The position numbers and the translations under genes are program-made. A DNA stretch of 32,278 bases, taken from DAOTWY01 sp003696565. Its GTDB lineage: Bacteria > Chloroflexota > Anaerolineae > Aggregatilineales > Phototrophicaceae. Position 1 is the first letter of the stretch, and each line of letters opens with the position of its first letter. Shown piece by piece: positions 23,899-31,763 of this stretch. The notes under the pieces were generated by a model. That model had not been told where the DNA came from, made no database searches, and worked only from the letters and a program-made list of their open reading frames with translations. The stretch lies in assembly GCA_034435635.1 (NCBI GenBank), contig DAOTWY010000069.1, positions 1-32,278 on the forward strand, in the 5' to 3' direction.

Positions 23899-23949
23899 AT
23901 CCTTCCCCTATTATCTATCAGATTTATTGAGTCATGGTAGGGGAAGGAT
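23899..23949. repeat. Perfect 12-base inverted repeat between convergent genes
   Basis: ATCCTTCCCCTA (23899-23910) and TAGGGGAAGGAT (23938-23949) are exact reverse complements separated by 27 bases. The repeat fills most of the 62-base gap between the FHA-TIR gene and typA. There is no T-run, so it may be a Rho-blocking or 3'-end-protecting hairpin, or a bidirectional factor-independent stop of poor strength. Confidence 0.7.
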
Positions 23950-23957
23950 GACGGTTT

Positions 23958-25811
23958 CTATGACGATACTCCAGCGGCTTTTTTAGCGGCTTTAGCGGCT
24001 TTGAGCCGTTGTTCCGTGTTGAGAATCCGCTTGCGTAACCGTAAACTACTCGGTGTGACTTCCAACAGTTCATCTTCTGCCATGAACTCAATAAAATCAT
24101 CCAGGCTTAAGTTACGGGGCGGGGTTAAGCCGTCAGTTGTTTCTGATGGCTTAGCGCGGAAATTGGTCAAATGTTTGGCGCGGGTCACATTGACTGATAA
24201 ATCTTCCGACCGAATATGTTCCCCAACAACCATACCTTCATAAACCTCCACCCCTGGACTGATGAAAAACGTCCCACGTGCTTGTAAGTTGACCAGCGCA
24301 TAGGCGGTTGCTACCCCAGGTTGATCGGCGACTAAGCTACCAAATTGACGTTGTGGTGGCATTCCCTTAACCACATCATAACCATGATGCAAGGTATGAA
24401 GTTGCCCCATGCCGCTTGTTGCCCGCATAAATTGTGATTGAAAGCCAATCAAGAAGCGTGTCGGCACCAGATAAGTCAGGTATGTTGTGCCGTTTTCACT
24501 TGTCATATTGAGCAATTCACCGCGCCGCGCCCCCATCATTTCAAAGACAGGACCAGCACTGTCATCGGCAACCTCAATATGAACCTCTTCAATGGGTTCT
24601 AATAGCTCGCCTGTTTCTGGGTCTTCTTGGAAGATCACCTCCGGCTTGCTGACTTCAAACTCGTATCCTTCACGTCGCATTGTTTCAATCAAAATCCCTA
24701 GATGTAACTCACCACGTCCACTGACGATGAATTTCTCAGGTGATGAGCCGTCTTCCACCCGTAGGGCGACATTACTGCGCGTTTCGTTATACAGGCGTTC
24801 TCTTAAGCGGCGAGATGTCCCCCAACCAGATTTACCTTCTTTACCCGCCATCGGAGAAGTGTTTACGCCGAAGGTCATCCGCACAGTTGGGGCTTCAACG
24901 CGAATGCTAGGCAGGGGGTGTTCAACCGATGGATCAGCAATCGTATCACTGATATTGAGGTTTTCTATCCCACCAAACGCGATAATATCACCAGCACGGG
25001 CTTCATCTACCTCTTGCCGGCTCAGGTTCAAATAAGTAAATAAATATTCCACACGCCCGTTGATACGCTCTCCATCGGGTGTGATCCTTACAACGGGCAT
25101 CCCCCGCTTAAACGTGCCGGCATGTACCCGCCCAACACCAATCTGTCCTTTGTAATTGTCATAATCTAGTGTTGTGACAAGTAATTGTGCTGGCGCATCG
25201 GTTTCAACAAGTGGTGCGGGGATTTCTTTAACGATTGTTTCAAACAATGGGGTCAGGTCATCTGCCAGTTGATCTGCTTGGTAGCCTGCCACGCCAGTTA
25301 AGCCAATGGCATATACCACTGGGAAATTGGCTTGTTCGTCTGTTGCGCCCAGTTCAATAAACAGATCAAACGTTTCGTTTAAGGCTTCTTCTACCCGTGC
25401 GTGTGGGCGGTCAATTTTGTTAATCACCACCACAATCCGCAAGCCTAGTTCCAATGCTTTACGCAATACAAAGCGTGTTTGTGGCATAGGACCCTCGACT
25501 GCGTCAATCAGCAGCAACGCGCCATCCACCATATTTAACACACGCTCTACTTCCCCGCCAAAATCTGCGTGACCGGGGGTATCCACGATATTAATTTTGA
25601 TGTTGTTCCACTCAATGGCGGTATTTTTTGCCAAAATGGTGATACCGCGCTCGCGCTCTAAAGCGTTGGAATCTAAAATGCGATCTTCTGTTGTTTGATT
25701 TTCTCGGAAGACGTGTGCTTGTTTTAACATACCGTCAACGAGTGTGGTCTTTCCATGATCGACATGCGCGATGATGGCGATATTCCGAATATCATCCCGT
25801 GTTTGTGCCAA
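23958..25811 (-). CDS. typA: Translational GTPase TypA/BipA
   Basis: Ribosome-associated GTPase of 617 residues, related to EF-G and LepA, with roles in 50S subunit assembly and growth at low temperature or stress. The GTPase motifs are all present: AHVDHGKT near the N-terminus, RGITI, DTPGHADF and NKIDRP. The rest matches TypA in length and order, including GRGELHLGILIETMRREG, FEMMGARRGEL and the C-terminal TPPRNLSLDDFIEFMAEDELLEVTP. A short Lys/Ala-rich tail ends the protein. The start is TTG at 25811, with AAAGGA eight bases upstream; the usual RNIAIIAHVDHGKT follows after eight residues, so no better start exists. It is a single gene, divergent from the GT4 gene. Confidence 0.97.
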   Translation of the reverse strand: MAQTRDDIRNIAIIAHVDHGKTTLVDGMLKQAHVFRENQTTEDRILDSNALERERGITILAKNTAIEWNNIKINIVDTPGHADFGGEVERVLNMVDGALLLIDAVEGPMPQTRFVLRKALELGLRIVVVINKIDRPHARVEEALNETFDLFIELGATDEQANFPVVYAIGLTGVAGYQADQLADDLTPLFETIVKEIPAPLVETDAPAQLLVTTLDYDNYKGQIGVGRVHAGTFKRGMPVVRITPDGERINGRVEYLFTYLNLSRQEVDEARAGDIIAFGGIENLNISDTIADPSVEHPLPSIRVEAPTVRMTFGVNTSPMAGKEGKSGWGTSRRLRERLYNETRSNVALRVEDGSSPEKFIVSGRGELHLGILIETMRREGYEFEVSKPEVIFQEDPETGELLEPIEEVHIEVADDSAGPVFEMMGARRGELLNMTSENGTTYLTYLVPTRFLIGFQSQFMRATSGMGQLHTLHHGYDVVKGMPPQRQFGSLVADQPGVATAYALVNLQARGTFFISPGVEVYEGMVVGEHIRSEDLSVNVTRAKHLTNFRAKPSETTDGLTPPRNLSLDDFIEFMAEDELLEVTPSSLRLRKRILNTEQRLKAAKAAKKAAGVSS

Positions 25812-25869
25812 TTCTGTATTCCTTTACATCTCAATATGTGGGATACCTTTATTTTAACGCCTTGTGTGC

Positions 25870-25897
25870 TTGTCATGTAGAGAGAGTTTGCTAAGAT
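25870..25897 (+). promoter_or_regulatory. Candidate promoter for WbuB-like GT4 gene
   Basis: TTGTCA (25870-25875, 5 of 6) and TAAGAT (25892-25897, 4 of 6) are 16 bases apart and end 24 bases before the ATG at 25922. Confidence 0.45.
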
Positions 25898-25921
25898 CAA
25901 GTTAGATTTTGGGGGCAATTT

Positions 25922-27133
25922 ATGCGAATTTTATTGATCACACATTATTTTGAGCCGGATGGTGGGGCGGCTGCCCATCGTTTAACCCGCCTGGCACGGT
26001 TGTTACATCAGCACGGGCATGAGATCACTGTGTTAACCACGTTACCGCATTATCCTGCCGGGCAAATTCACCCTGATTATCGTGGACGGTTAGTCGTTAA
26101 GGAAAATCGAGATGGCATTCAGGTCATTCAGGTTTGGTTATGGGCAACAGATAGCCCTAAAATCTCACGTAAGCTGATCAGTCAGTTATCGTTCATGTTG
26201 ATGGCAGGGATTCGTGGGATCGCACTCAAACGCCCGGATGTCATTTTGATTGAAGCGCAACCGACTTTTACCAGCCTAGCTGGGGTATGGATCGCCGCGC
26301 TAAAACGCCGGGCATATGTGTTAAACGTGTCTGACTTGTGGCCCGATCATCTGCTCTCTGTTGGGGCACTTACAGAAACTAGCTTGATCTATCGTGTTGC
26401 CCGCCGCATTGTGGATTTTACTTACCGGCACGCAAAAAAGATTGTCGTCCTCAGTCCAAAATGGGGGGAAGCTATTGCTCGCTATATTGGGCAAAGCGAA
26501 AAAATTGAACTCATCTATAACGGGATTGATTTGCAGACATTTCATCCAGAATTAGATGCAAACCGCTTTAAAGCAGCCCATGGGATTGATCCACACAAGC
26601 GAATCGTTTCGTTCATTGGCACTTTCGCAACACAGTACGATATGCAAACCATGTTTAAAGTGGTGGATGCGTTCCGGCAACGTGATGATGTCGTGTTTGT
26701 ATTTGGTGGGGTAGGTAGTCAACAAGCTGTGTTTGACGCTTGGTATCAAACCGCAACCAACGCCCATTATACCGGTTGGATTCCCACAGATGATATTCCT
26801 TTTGCTTGGGCAGCAAGTGACATCGCATTTTTTGCGATGAGAGATAACCCGCTTTATCAGGGGACTGTCCCCGCTAAATTGTTTGAAATTTTTGCAATGG
26901 GTGTCCCAATCGTCGCAGCAATTGAAGGGGTGACTGCCGAGATTATTCGAGAAAGTGCAGGCGGTATCTGTGTGGCGTGTGGTGATGCTCCCGCAATGGT
27001 TAAGGCGATTGATAACTTGCTAGCAGATGACACACGTCGGGCACAATATGCGCATCATGCACGACATTATGCTGAGCAACATTTTAATATCGAGCGAGTG
27101 GTAGCTGCTTATTTGCGTGTGCTTAGCTCATAA
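25922..27133 (+). CDS. WbuB-like GT4 glycosyltransferase
   Basis: GT-B fold glycosyltransferase of 403 residues. The N-terminal Rossmann domain begins MRILLITHYFEPDGGAAAHR and carries VLNVSDLWPDHLLSVGAL, a signature of the WbuB/L-fucosamine transferase-like subfamily. The C-terminal nucleotide-sugar domain (family GT4, Glycos_transf_1) includes IELIYNGID, VSFIGTFATQYDMQTM and the donor-binding PAKLFEIFAMGVPIVA, with an acidic Glu in that stretch. It probably adds a sugar to a lipid-linked O-antigen, exopolysaccharide or teichoic-like repeat unit at the inner face of the membrane; donor and acceptor are unknown. It begins the polysaccharide-related part of the window, though the following kinase gene is unrelated in function. 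Confidence 0.92.
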   Translation: MRILLITHYFEPDGGAAAHRLTRLARLLHQHGHEITVLTTLPHYPAGQIHPDYRGRLVVKENRDGIQVIQVWLWATDSPKISRKLISQLSFMLMAGIRGIALKRPDVILIEAQPTFTSLAGVWIAALKRRAYVLNVSDLWPDHLLSVGALTETSLIYRVARRIVDFTYRHAKKIVVLSPKWGEAIARYIGQSEKIELIYNGIDLQTFHPELDANRFKAAHGIDPHKRIVSFIGTFATQYDMQTMFKVVDAFRQRDDVVFVFGGVGSQQAVFDAWYQTATNAHYTGWIPTDDIPFAWAASDIAFFAMRDNPLYQGTVPAKLFEIFAMGVPIVAAIEGVTAEIIRESAGGICVACGDAPAMVKAIDNLLADDTRRAQYAHHARHYAEQHFNIERVVAAYLRVLSS

Positions 27134-27211
27134 AGATTTTTTTGCATTTCAGCAGCATATAATCAGTTGCATTATACTAAGTAAAAATGGGAATAAGTAG
27201 GAGGCTGTAAC

Positions 27212-28315
27212 GTGCCGTTAATCCTCATTGTGGATGACACAGAAGATAACCGTGAAGTCCTAGCAGAGATGCTGAACGCCAAGGGATATGATACCCAAAT
27301 CGCTGTTGATGGGATGGATGGGTTGGATGCTATAGAACGGGAACTTCCCGATTTGATCTTACTAGATGTGGGGATGCCACGCATGAACGGTTTTCAGGTC
27401 GCGCAGGTATTAAAGTCTGATGAGGCAACACGCCATATTCCCATTATCTTCATCAGCTCACAAACAGGAGTTAATGATAAAGTTCGGGCGTTTGAAGTCG
27501 GCGGGGTGGATTACATCACCAAACCGTTCCAATTGCAAGAGGTGCTGGCACGGGTAGAAAGCCAGTTGATGATGGCACAGCAGCGTAAAGAGATACAGGC
27601 TCTAAGTGCGCATAAGGATGAATTGATCCGCATCGTCTCTCATGATCTACAAAATCCGATAGGAATTATTACCGGATATGCACATTTGCTCATTGAAGAA
27701 GTACAGATGATTGCCCCAGAAGCGACGCATCTAGTCACTTGGCTGGAAACCATCACAGAATCTGCTGATTACATGATGTCAATTGTGGAAAATCTCTTAG
27801 ATGTAGCTCGGATTGAACGCGGTCTCCCGTTGATGTTTCAATCCCTTTCTGTTAATGATTTGTTAGACCAAGCCTTTCGCAGTTTTCAACTCATGGCGCA
27901 GGACAAGGGGATACAGTTGAATTTTTCACCCTTAAAACAAGATGTCATCATCGAGGTGGATAAAAGCCGGATACAGCAGGTCATTCACAACTTGTTATCT
28001 AATGCGATCAAATATACGCCGTCTGGTGGTGTGGTCACGCTGGCAGCACATATGACAGATTCACTTGTGAAAATTGATGTTGCTGATACTGGTTTAGGTA
28101 TTCCAGAAAAAGATTTACCACATATTTTTGAACAGTTTTATCGGATTAACACGATTGAACATCGTGAATCAAAAGGCACCGGCTTAGGGTTGACGGTGGC
28201 AAAAGGCATTGTTGAGCAACATGGTGGGCAGATCACTGTTTCTAGCCAGGTGGGACAAGGTAGCTTGTTTACGGTAAGCCTGCCGCTGAATCGTGCAGCA
28301 GCACCAGCGTCATAA
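27212..28315 (+). CDS. Receiver-first hybrid histidine kinase
   Basis: Cytoplasmic signalling protein of 367 residues with the order receiver, HisKA, HATPase. The receiver (1-120) has the acid pair D8-D9, phosphoacceptor D52 (LILLDVGMP) and K104 (YITKP). HisKA has the H-box IVSHDLQNP with His144. The ATPase domain has the N-box HNLLSNAIKYTP, DTGLGIP and the G-box KGTGLGLTV. It has no membrane segment or sensor domain, so it probably receives phosphate or a signal from another protein through the receiver. The start is GTG at 27212 with AGGAGG eight bases upstream. Its last 47 bases overlap the 3' end of the convergent NUDIX gene. No output response regulator is adjacent. Confidence 0.95.
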   Translation: MPLILIVDDTEDNREVLAEMLNAKGYDTQIAVDGMDGLDAIERELPDLILLDVGMPRMNGFQVAQVLKSDEATRHIPIIFISSQTGVNDKVRAFEVGGVDYITKPFQLQEVLARVESQLMMAQQRKEIQALSAHKDELIRIVSHDLQNPIGIITGYAHLLIEEVQMIAPEATHLVTWLETITESADYMMSIVENLLDVARIERGLPLMFQSLSVNDLLDQAFRSFQLMAQDKGIQLNFSPLKQDVIIEVDKSRIQQVIHNLLSNAIKYTPSGGVVTLAAHMTDSLVKIDVADTGLGIPEKDLPHIFEQFYRINTIEHRESKGTGLGLTVAKGIVEQHGGQITVSSQVGQGSLFTVSLPLNRAAAPAS

Positions 28316-28808
28316 CCGCAACCCAGGGCAAAACCTTAAACTCTTGAAGTGATTGCTGAACTTGTTGCCGTGTTAATAGCACGATTTCTTGCGGCTCTAA
28401 ATCGTCAGCATGCGGCTCACCAGCAACATAAGCATTTTTCGCTAAGAAAAAATGTGCCTGCCCACAACCACGATTCGCATCCACAATAAATGTCCCGAGC
28501 GCATACCATTCATCGGATTGATAGCCAGTTTCTTCAAATGCCTCACGCTTAGCAGCTTCTAACGGGTCCTCACCTGGTTCAATATATCCACCGACGGGTG
28601 CGAGCGAATCACCCTCAATGGCATATTTTGACTGCCGAAATAGCACAAACCGGTCATCTGGTGTAATCAAAACCACATTCACAAAATCCGGCGTAATGAC
28701 CCATGTCCAATCAGGAATAACATGCCCGTTATCTAGCTCAACGGTGTGTTGCTCTACTTTGAGGAATTTACCATAATCCAAAATTAACTGACGTTGATGT
28801 GTTTTCAT
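28269..28808 (-). CDS. NUDIX hydrolase (ADP-ribose pyrophosphatase-like)
   Basis: NUDIX-fold phosphohydrolase of 179 residues. The complete Nudix box GX5EX7REUXEEXGU is present at residues 74-96 (GYIEPGE then REAFEETGY). The upstream strand pattern and FRQSKYA before the box recall ADP-ribose or nucleotide-sugar pyrophosphatases. The ATG at 28808 overlaps the stop of the GT2 gene by four bases (ATGA), so the two are translationally coupled; a GTG at 28820 is possible but lacks a binding site. Coupling to a glycosyltransferase suggests, without proving, a nucleoside-diphosphate sugar substrate. Its 3' end overlaps the kinase gene by 47 bases. Confidence 0.93.
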   Translation of the reverse strand: MKTHQRQLILDYGKFLKVEQHTVELDNGHVIPDWTWVITPDFVNVVLITPDDRFVLFRQSKYAIEGDSLAPVGGYIEPGEDPLEAAKREAFEETGYQSDEWYALGTFIVDANRGCGQAHFFLAKNAYVAGEPHADDLEPQEIVLLTRQQVQQSLQEFKVLPWVAVMTLVLLHDSAAGLP

Positions 28809-29653
28809 TTCACGAACCACTTTCTTAGCTGTTTTTCAACCTGTTTGGGCATGGTTTTACGTAAGAGCCACTTTGCACTGCCCCGTAGCACATAGCGAGG
28901 ATACCGCCATATACGGCGGAAGTCACGCTCATCAAGCATTGCTTCCACCCATTGATGGCGCAGCACTTGGGGGAGTTCGGTTACACCATAGCGTTTAAGC
29001 ATGGTTTCAAGCTCTTGCATGCGTTTATAACCGCCACTGCGAGATTTTGTCTCCTGAAAGATTTTGACTTTTGCACGTACGGCAGGGACATAATCCGCTG
29101 GGTAAGTCTTGCCAATCCGTAACCAATACTCATAGTCCATCCCAAAATGCAACGACTCATCCAAATAACCAAACTGCTCAATCACCTCGCGACGTAAAAA
29201 AACAGTCGGCTGTACGATATAATCCCCAAATGTCAGCAGTTTATCATAATCCCAAGGGAATGTTGGATAGCGATAATGCCCTGGTTCGCCGTTTTCATCT
29301 AAAAAACTGGCAAGACCATAAAGCCACATGGTTTGTGGATTTGCTTGGAAATGCGCAACAGCTTTTTCAACCGTATCAGGATAATACAGATCATCGGCAT
29401 TGAGCCAAGCCAATATATCTCCGGTTGCTCGTTTCCAGCCTTTGTTGATGGCATCGCTTTGACCATTGTCTGGCTCACTGATGATTGTCAGGCGATCACC
29501 ATAACGCTGGGCAATTTCCACCGTCCCATCCGTTGAACCACCATCCATGATGATGTATTCAATGTTAGAATAGGTCTGATTAAGAACAGATTGAATACTT
29601 TCTTCAATAAATGCTGCGCTGTTATAAACCGGCGCGATGATGGAAACACGCAT
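28805..29653 (-). CDS. GT2 family glycosyltransferase
   Basis: GT-A fold glycosyltransferase of 282 residues. It begins MRVSIIAPVYNSAAFIEESI, followed by NIEYIIMDGGSTDGT and the metal-binding acidic motif NADDLY at 85-90 (in place of the classic DxD). The first domain is complete, and the C-terminal part has the usual DESLHFGMDYEYWLRI catalytic segment with acidic residues. The product is probably a cell-surface glycan; the sugar is unknown. I chose the ATG at 29653, with GGAAG seven bases upstream; a longer reading to 29701 would run into the divergent gene. It diverges from the GT4 gene across only 23 bases and leads into the NUDIX gene by an ATGA overlap. Confidence 0.94.
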   Translation of the reverse strand: MRVSIIAPVYNSAAFIEESIQSVLNQTYSNIEYIIMDGGSTDGTVEIAQRYGDRLTIISEPDNGQSDAINKGWKRATGDILAWLNADDLYYPDTVEKAVAHFQANPQTMWLYGLASFLDENGEPGHYRYPTFPWDYDKLLTFGDYIVQPTVFLRREVIEQFGYLDESLHFGMDYEYWLRIGKTYPADYVPAVRAKVKIFQETKSRSGGYKRMQELETMLKRYGVTELPQVLRHQWVEAMLDERDFRRIWRYPRYVLRGSAKWLLRKTMPKQVEKQLRKWFVK

Positions 29654-29676
29654 AACAAATCTTCCAGGGAATATAT

Positions 29677-30915
29677 ATGGCAAAAATTGGTATTGATGCA
29701 AAATTAGTTGATGGACGTTCTGGTGGTGTGCAGCAATTTATTATTGGGCTGGCACAGGGTTTATCTAAACTGACCTCAACTGATGATGAGTATATCTTTT
29801 TTGTATACCGTGATCAAGCTGCTTGGTTAGAACCGTATGTTGCGGGTCATTGTCGGCTATATCCTGTTGGCGATGCGCCAAAATCACCAACATGGAAACG
29901 CACTTTAAAAGAATTGCCTTATTTGCGGCGGATGTGGCACTGGATTCAATCCAAGCGTAAGCACCAATTTGTGACCCGTTCAGATGGTTTTATTGAGCAG
30001 TTAGGGGTTGATTTAATGCACTTTACAACCCAACGCGCCTTTTTGACAGATGTTCCAACGATTTATCATCCGTGGGATTTGCAGCATCTACATTTGCCGC
30101 AGTTTTTTTCATCCTATGAACATCAACAACGTGAAGCGACCTATCAGGTTTTTTGTGAGCAAGCTCAAATGGTTGCTGTTGCCTCAACTTGGATCAAACA
30201 GGATGTGATTCAACACTACCACTTATCACCGGAAAAAGTTCAGGTTATTCCAATGGCATCCGTGTTGTCAGATTATCCAAAACCTACCCCAACAGAATTA
30301 GCCCAAATGCGTGCCAAATTACCCCAGCGTTTTATTTACTATCCAGCGCAAACTTGGCAACATAAAAACCACCTTAAATTATTGGACGCGCTCGTTTTAT
30401 TACGTGATGAGTATGGTTTAAACATACCGCTAGTTTTAAGCGGCACGATGAATACCTATGGGCGTGTTATTCAAAAATATATTCAAAAACACCGCTTGAA
30501 CAATCAGGTGGTCTTATTGGGTTATGTATCGGTTGTTGAAGTGCAGGCATTGTATCAATTGTGTGATATGCTTGTGTTCCCTAGCCGTTTTGAAGGATGG
30601 GGCTTGCCGATTACGGAAGCGATGGCATCTGGGGTGCCTATTGCCTGTTCTAACGCAACACATTTACCTCAGCTTGTAGCAGATGCCGGGCTTGTTTTTG
30701 ACCCAGATCAAGCAGATGAGATTGCAACAGCAATTTATCAAATATGGACTGATGATACCTTGCGGCACAATCTTCGTCAAAAGGCTTTGGCACGCAGTCG
30801 CCTATTTAGTTGGGAATACACAGCTAGTCTGTTTCATGCACATTATCAGCGTATTCTTGGAAACACACTCACCCCACAGATGCAAGCTTTGCTAGCGCGG
30901 GAGCCGTTGGTTTAA
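29677..30915 (+). CDS. GT4 family glycosyltransferase
   Basis: GT-B fold glycosyltransferase of 412 residues. It begins MAKIGIDAKLVDGRSGGVQQF and has the GT4 C-terminal donor site FPSRFEGWGLPITEAMASGV with the conserved Glu pair, preceded by YPAQTWQHKNHLKLLDAL and VVLLGYVS. The type is mannosyl- or related hexosyltransferase by family only. The ATG at 29677 follows an AGGGA about seven bases upstream. Its end touches the end of the convergent methyltransferase gene (4-base overlap at 30912-30915), so no terminator fits between them. Likely part of a surface polysaccharide set with the GT2 and HlpA-like genes. Confidence 0.93.
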   Translation: MAKIGIDAKLVDGRSGGVQQFIIGLAQGLSKLTSTDDEYIFFVYRDQAAWLEPYVAGHCRLYPVGDAPKSPTWKRTLKELPYLRRMWHWIQSKRKHQFVTRSDGFIEQLGVDLMHFTTQRAFLTDVPTIYHPWDLQHLHLPQFFSSYEHQQREATYQVFCEQAQMVAVASTWIKQDVIQHYHLSPEKVQVIPMASVLSDYPKPTPTELAQMRAKLPQRFIYYPAQTWQHKNHLKLLDALVLLRDEYGLNIPLVLSGTMNTYGRVIQKYIQKHRLNNQVVLLGYVSVVEVQALYQLCDMLVFPSRFEGWGLPITEAMASGVPIACSNATHLPQLVADAGLVFDPDQADEIATAIYQIWTDDTLRHNLRQKALARSRLFSWEYTASLFHAHYQRILGNTLTPQMQALLAREPLV

Positions 30916-31763
30916 GGGCGCATCGCAATGAAAGAATATAACCGCCCCGGGGTTGAGTCTCGATATGACAAAAACCATTGCAAACCACGTTTGATTGCAG
31001 GGATATTCAGTAACATATTGATGATGGGGGAAGGGATAGGCGTTCGTTGGCTTAATTTGTTTTGCAGATTTTCATGAAAATCTTGTGTGCTGGTTGGTGC
31101 ATAATTAATGACACTACTCGCTGGTCCAATCACTTGTTTGAGTAACAGCCCAGCGGATTTGATGCTGGTGACATAATCGTGAAGCAAATATGCATGTTCT
31201 CCCTTTGTATATTGATGCACTGGATGGTTTTGATGAAAAGCCGCTAAATCTGCGGAGGTACTGATGACGTGTTCTCGTGTGGCGACTAATATCCCACCGG
31301 GTTTCAAAACACGATATACTTCATTCATAAATGCTGATAAATCCGGTAGATGATGTAATACCTGCCGAACATAAACCACATCAAAGTATTGAGAAGGAAC
31401 CGGTAAGTTTTCTCCATATGCGGATATAACCGGTAATGATGATACTTTAATTACCTCACCATACCCCACAACAGGGTGGCTATCTGGCTCAATTAAATAG
31501 GCTTCAAACCCGGATTTGTTCCAGGCTAGGCTTGCCATACCGTTTCCACCACCAATATCAAGTAATTTCCCTGTGTTTTTTTTGAGATACTTACAAACCA
31601 AACTATGCACTTCACGAAATTCTTCACTCTTGTAGAATCGATCCGCGGCATCTAAGACATCATCGTAATAACATTGCCTGACAAACTCTTGCATATCCGG
31701 GAGCGTTCGCCAATATGCAAAAACATCACCTGGGGTATTTAGTTTTGAGTCTTCTTTTTCCAA
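30912..31763 (-). CDS. SAM-dependent class I methyltransferase
   Basis: Class I methyltransferase of 283 residues of the Methyltransf_11 type. The AdoMet-binding glycine loop is LLDIGGGNG at 67-75, an acidic residue ends the second strand (E92-x-D94), and the post-motif segment FDVVYVRQVLHHLPD with VYRVLKPGGILVATREH is diagnostic. The acceptor could be a sugar, lipid or small molecule; nothing fixes it, though the neighbourhood favours a glycan. The start is probably TTG at 31763 with AGG about nine bases upstream, overlapping the upstream glycosyltransferase gene by 25 bases. The next in-frame Met is at residue 24 and would truncate the helical cap. Confidence 0.9.
   Translation of the reverse strand: MEKEDSKLNTPGDVFAYWRTLPDMQEFVRQCYYDDVLDAADRFYKSEEFREVHSLVCKYLKKNTGKLLDIGGGNGMASLAWNKSGFEAYLIEPDSHPVVGYGEVIKVSSLPVISAYGENLPVPSQYFDVVYVRQVLHHLPDLSAFMNEVYRVLKPGGILVATREHVISTSADLAAFHQNHPVHQYTKGEHAYLLHDYVTSIKSAGLLLKQVIGPASSVINYAPTSTQDFHENLQNKLSQRTPIPSPIINMLLNIPAIKRGLQWFLSYRDSTPGRLYSFIAMRP

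Noticed and set aside
24592..25035. A 147-codon open frame on the plus strand
   Set aside because: It lies wholly antisense to typA, whose protein is unmistakable; the Ser/Arg-rich translation is typical of a shadow frame.
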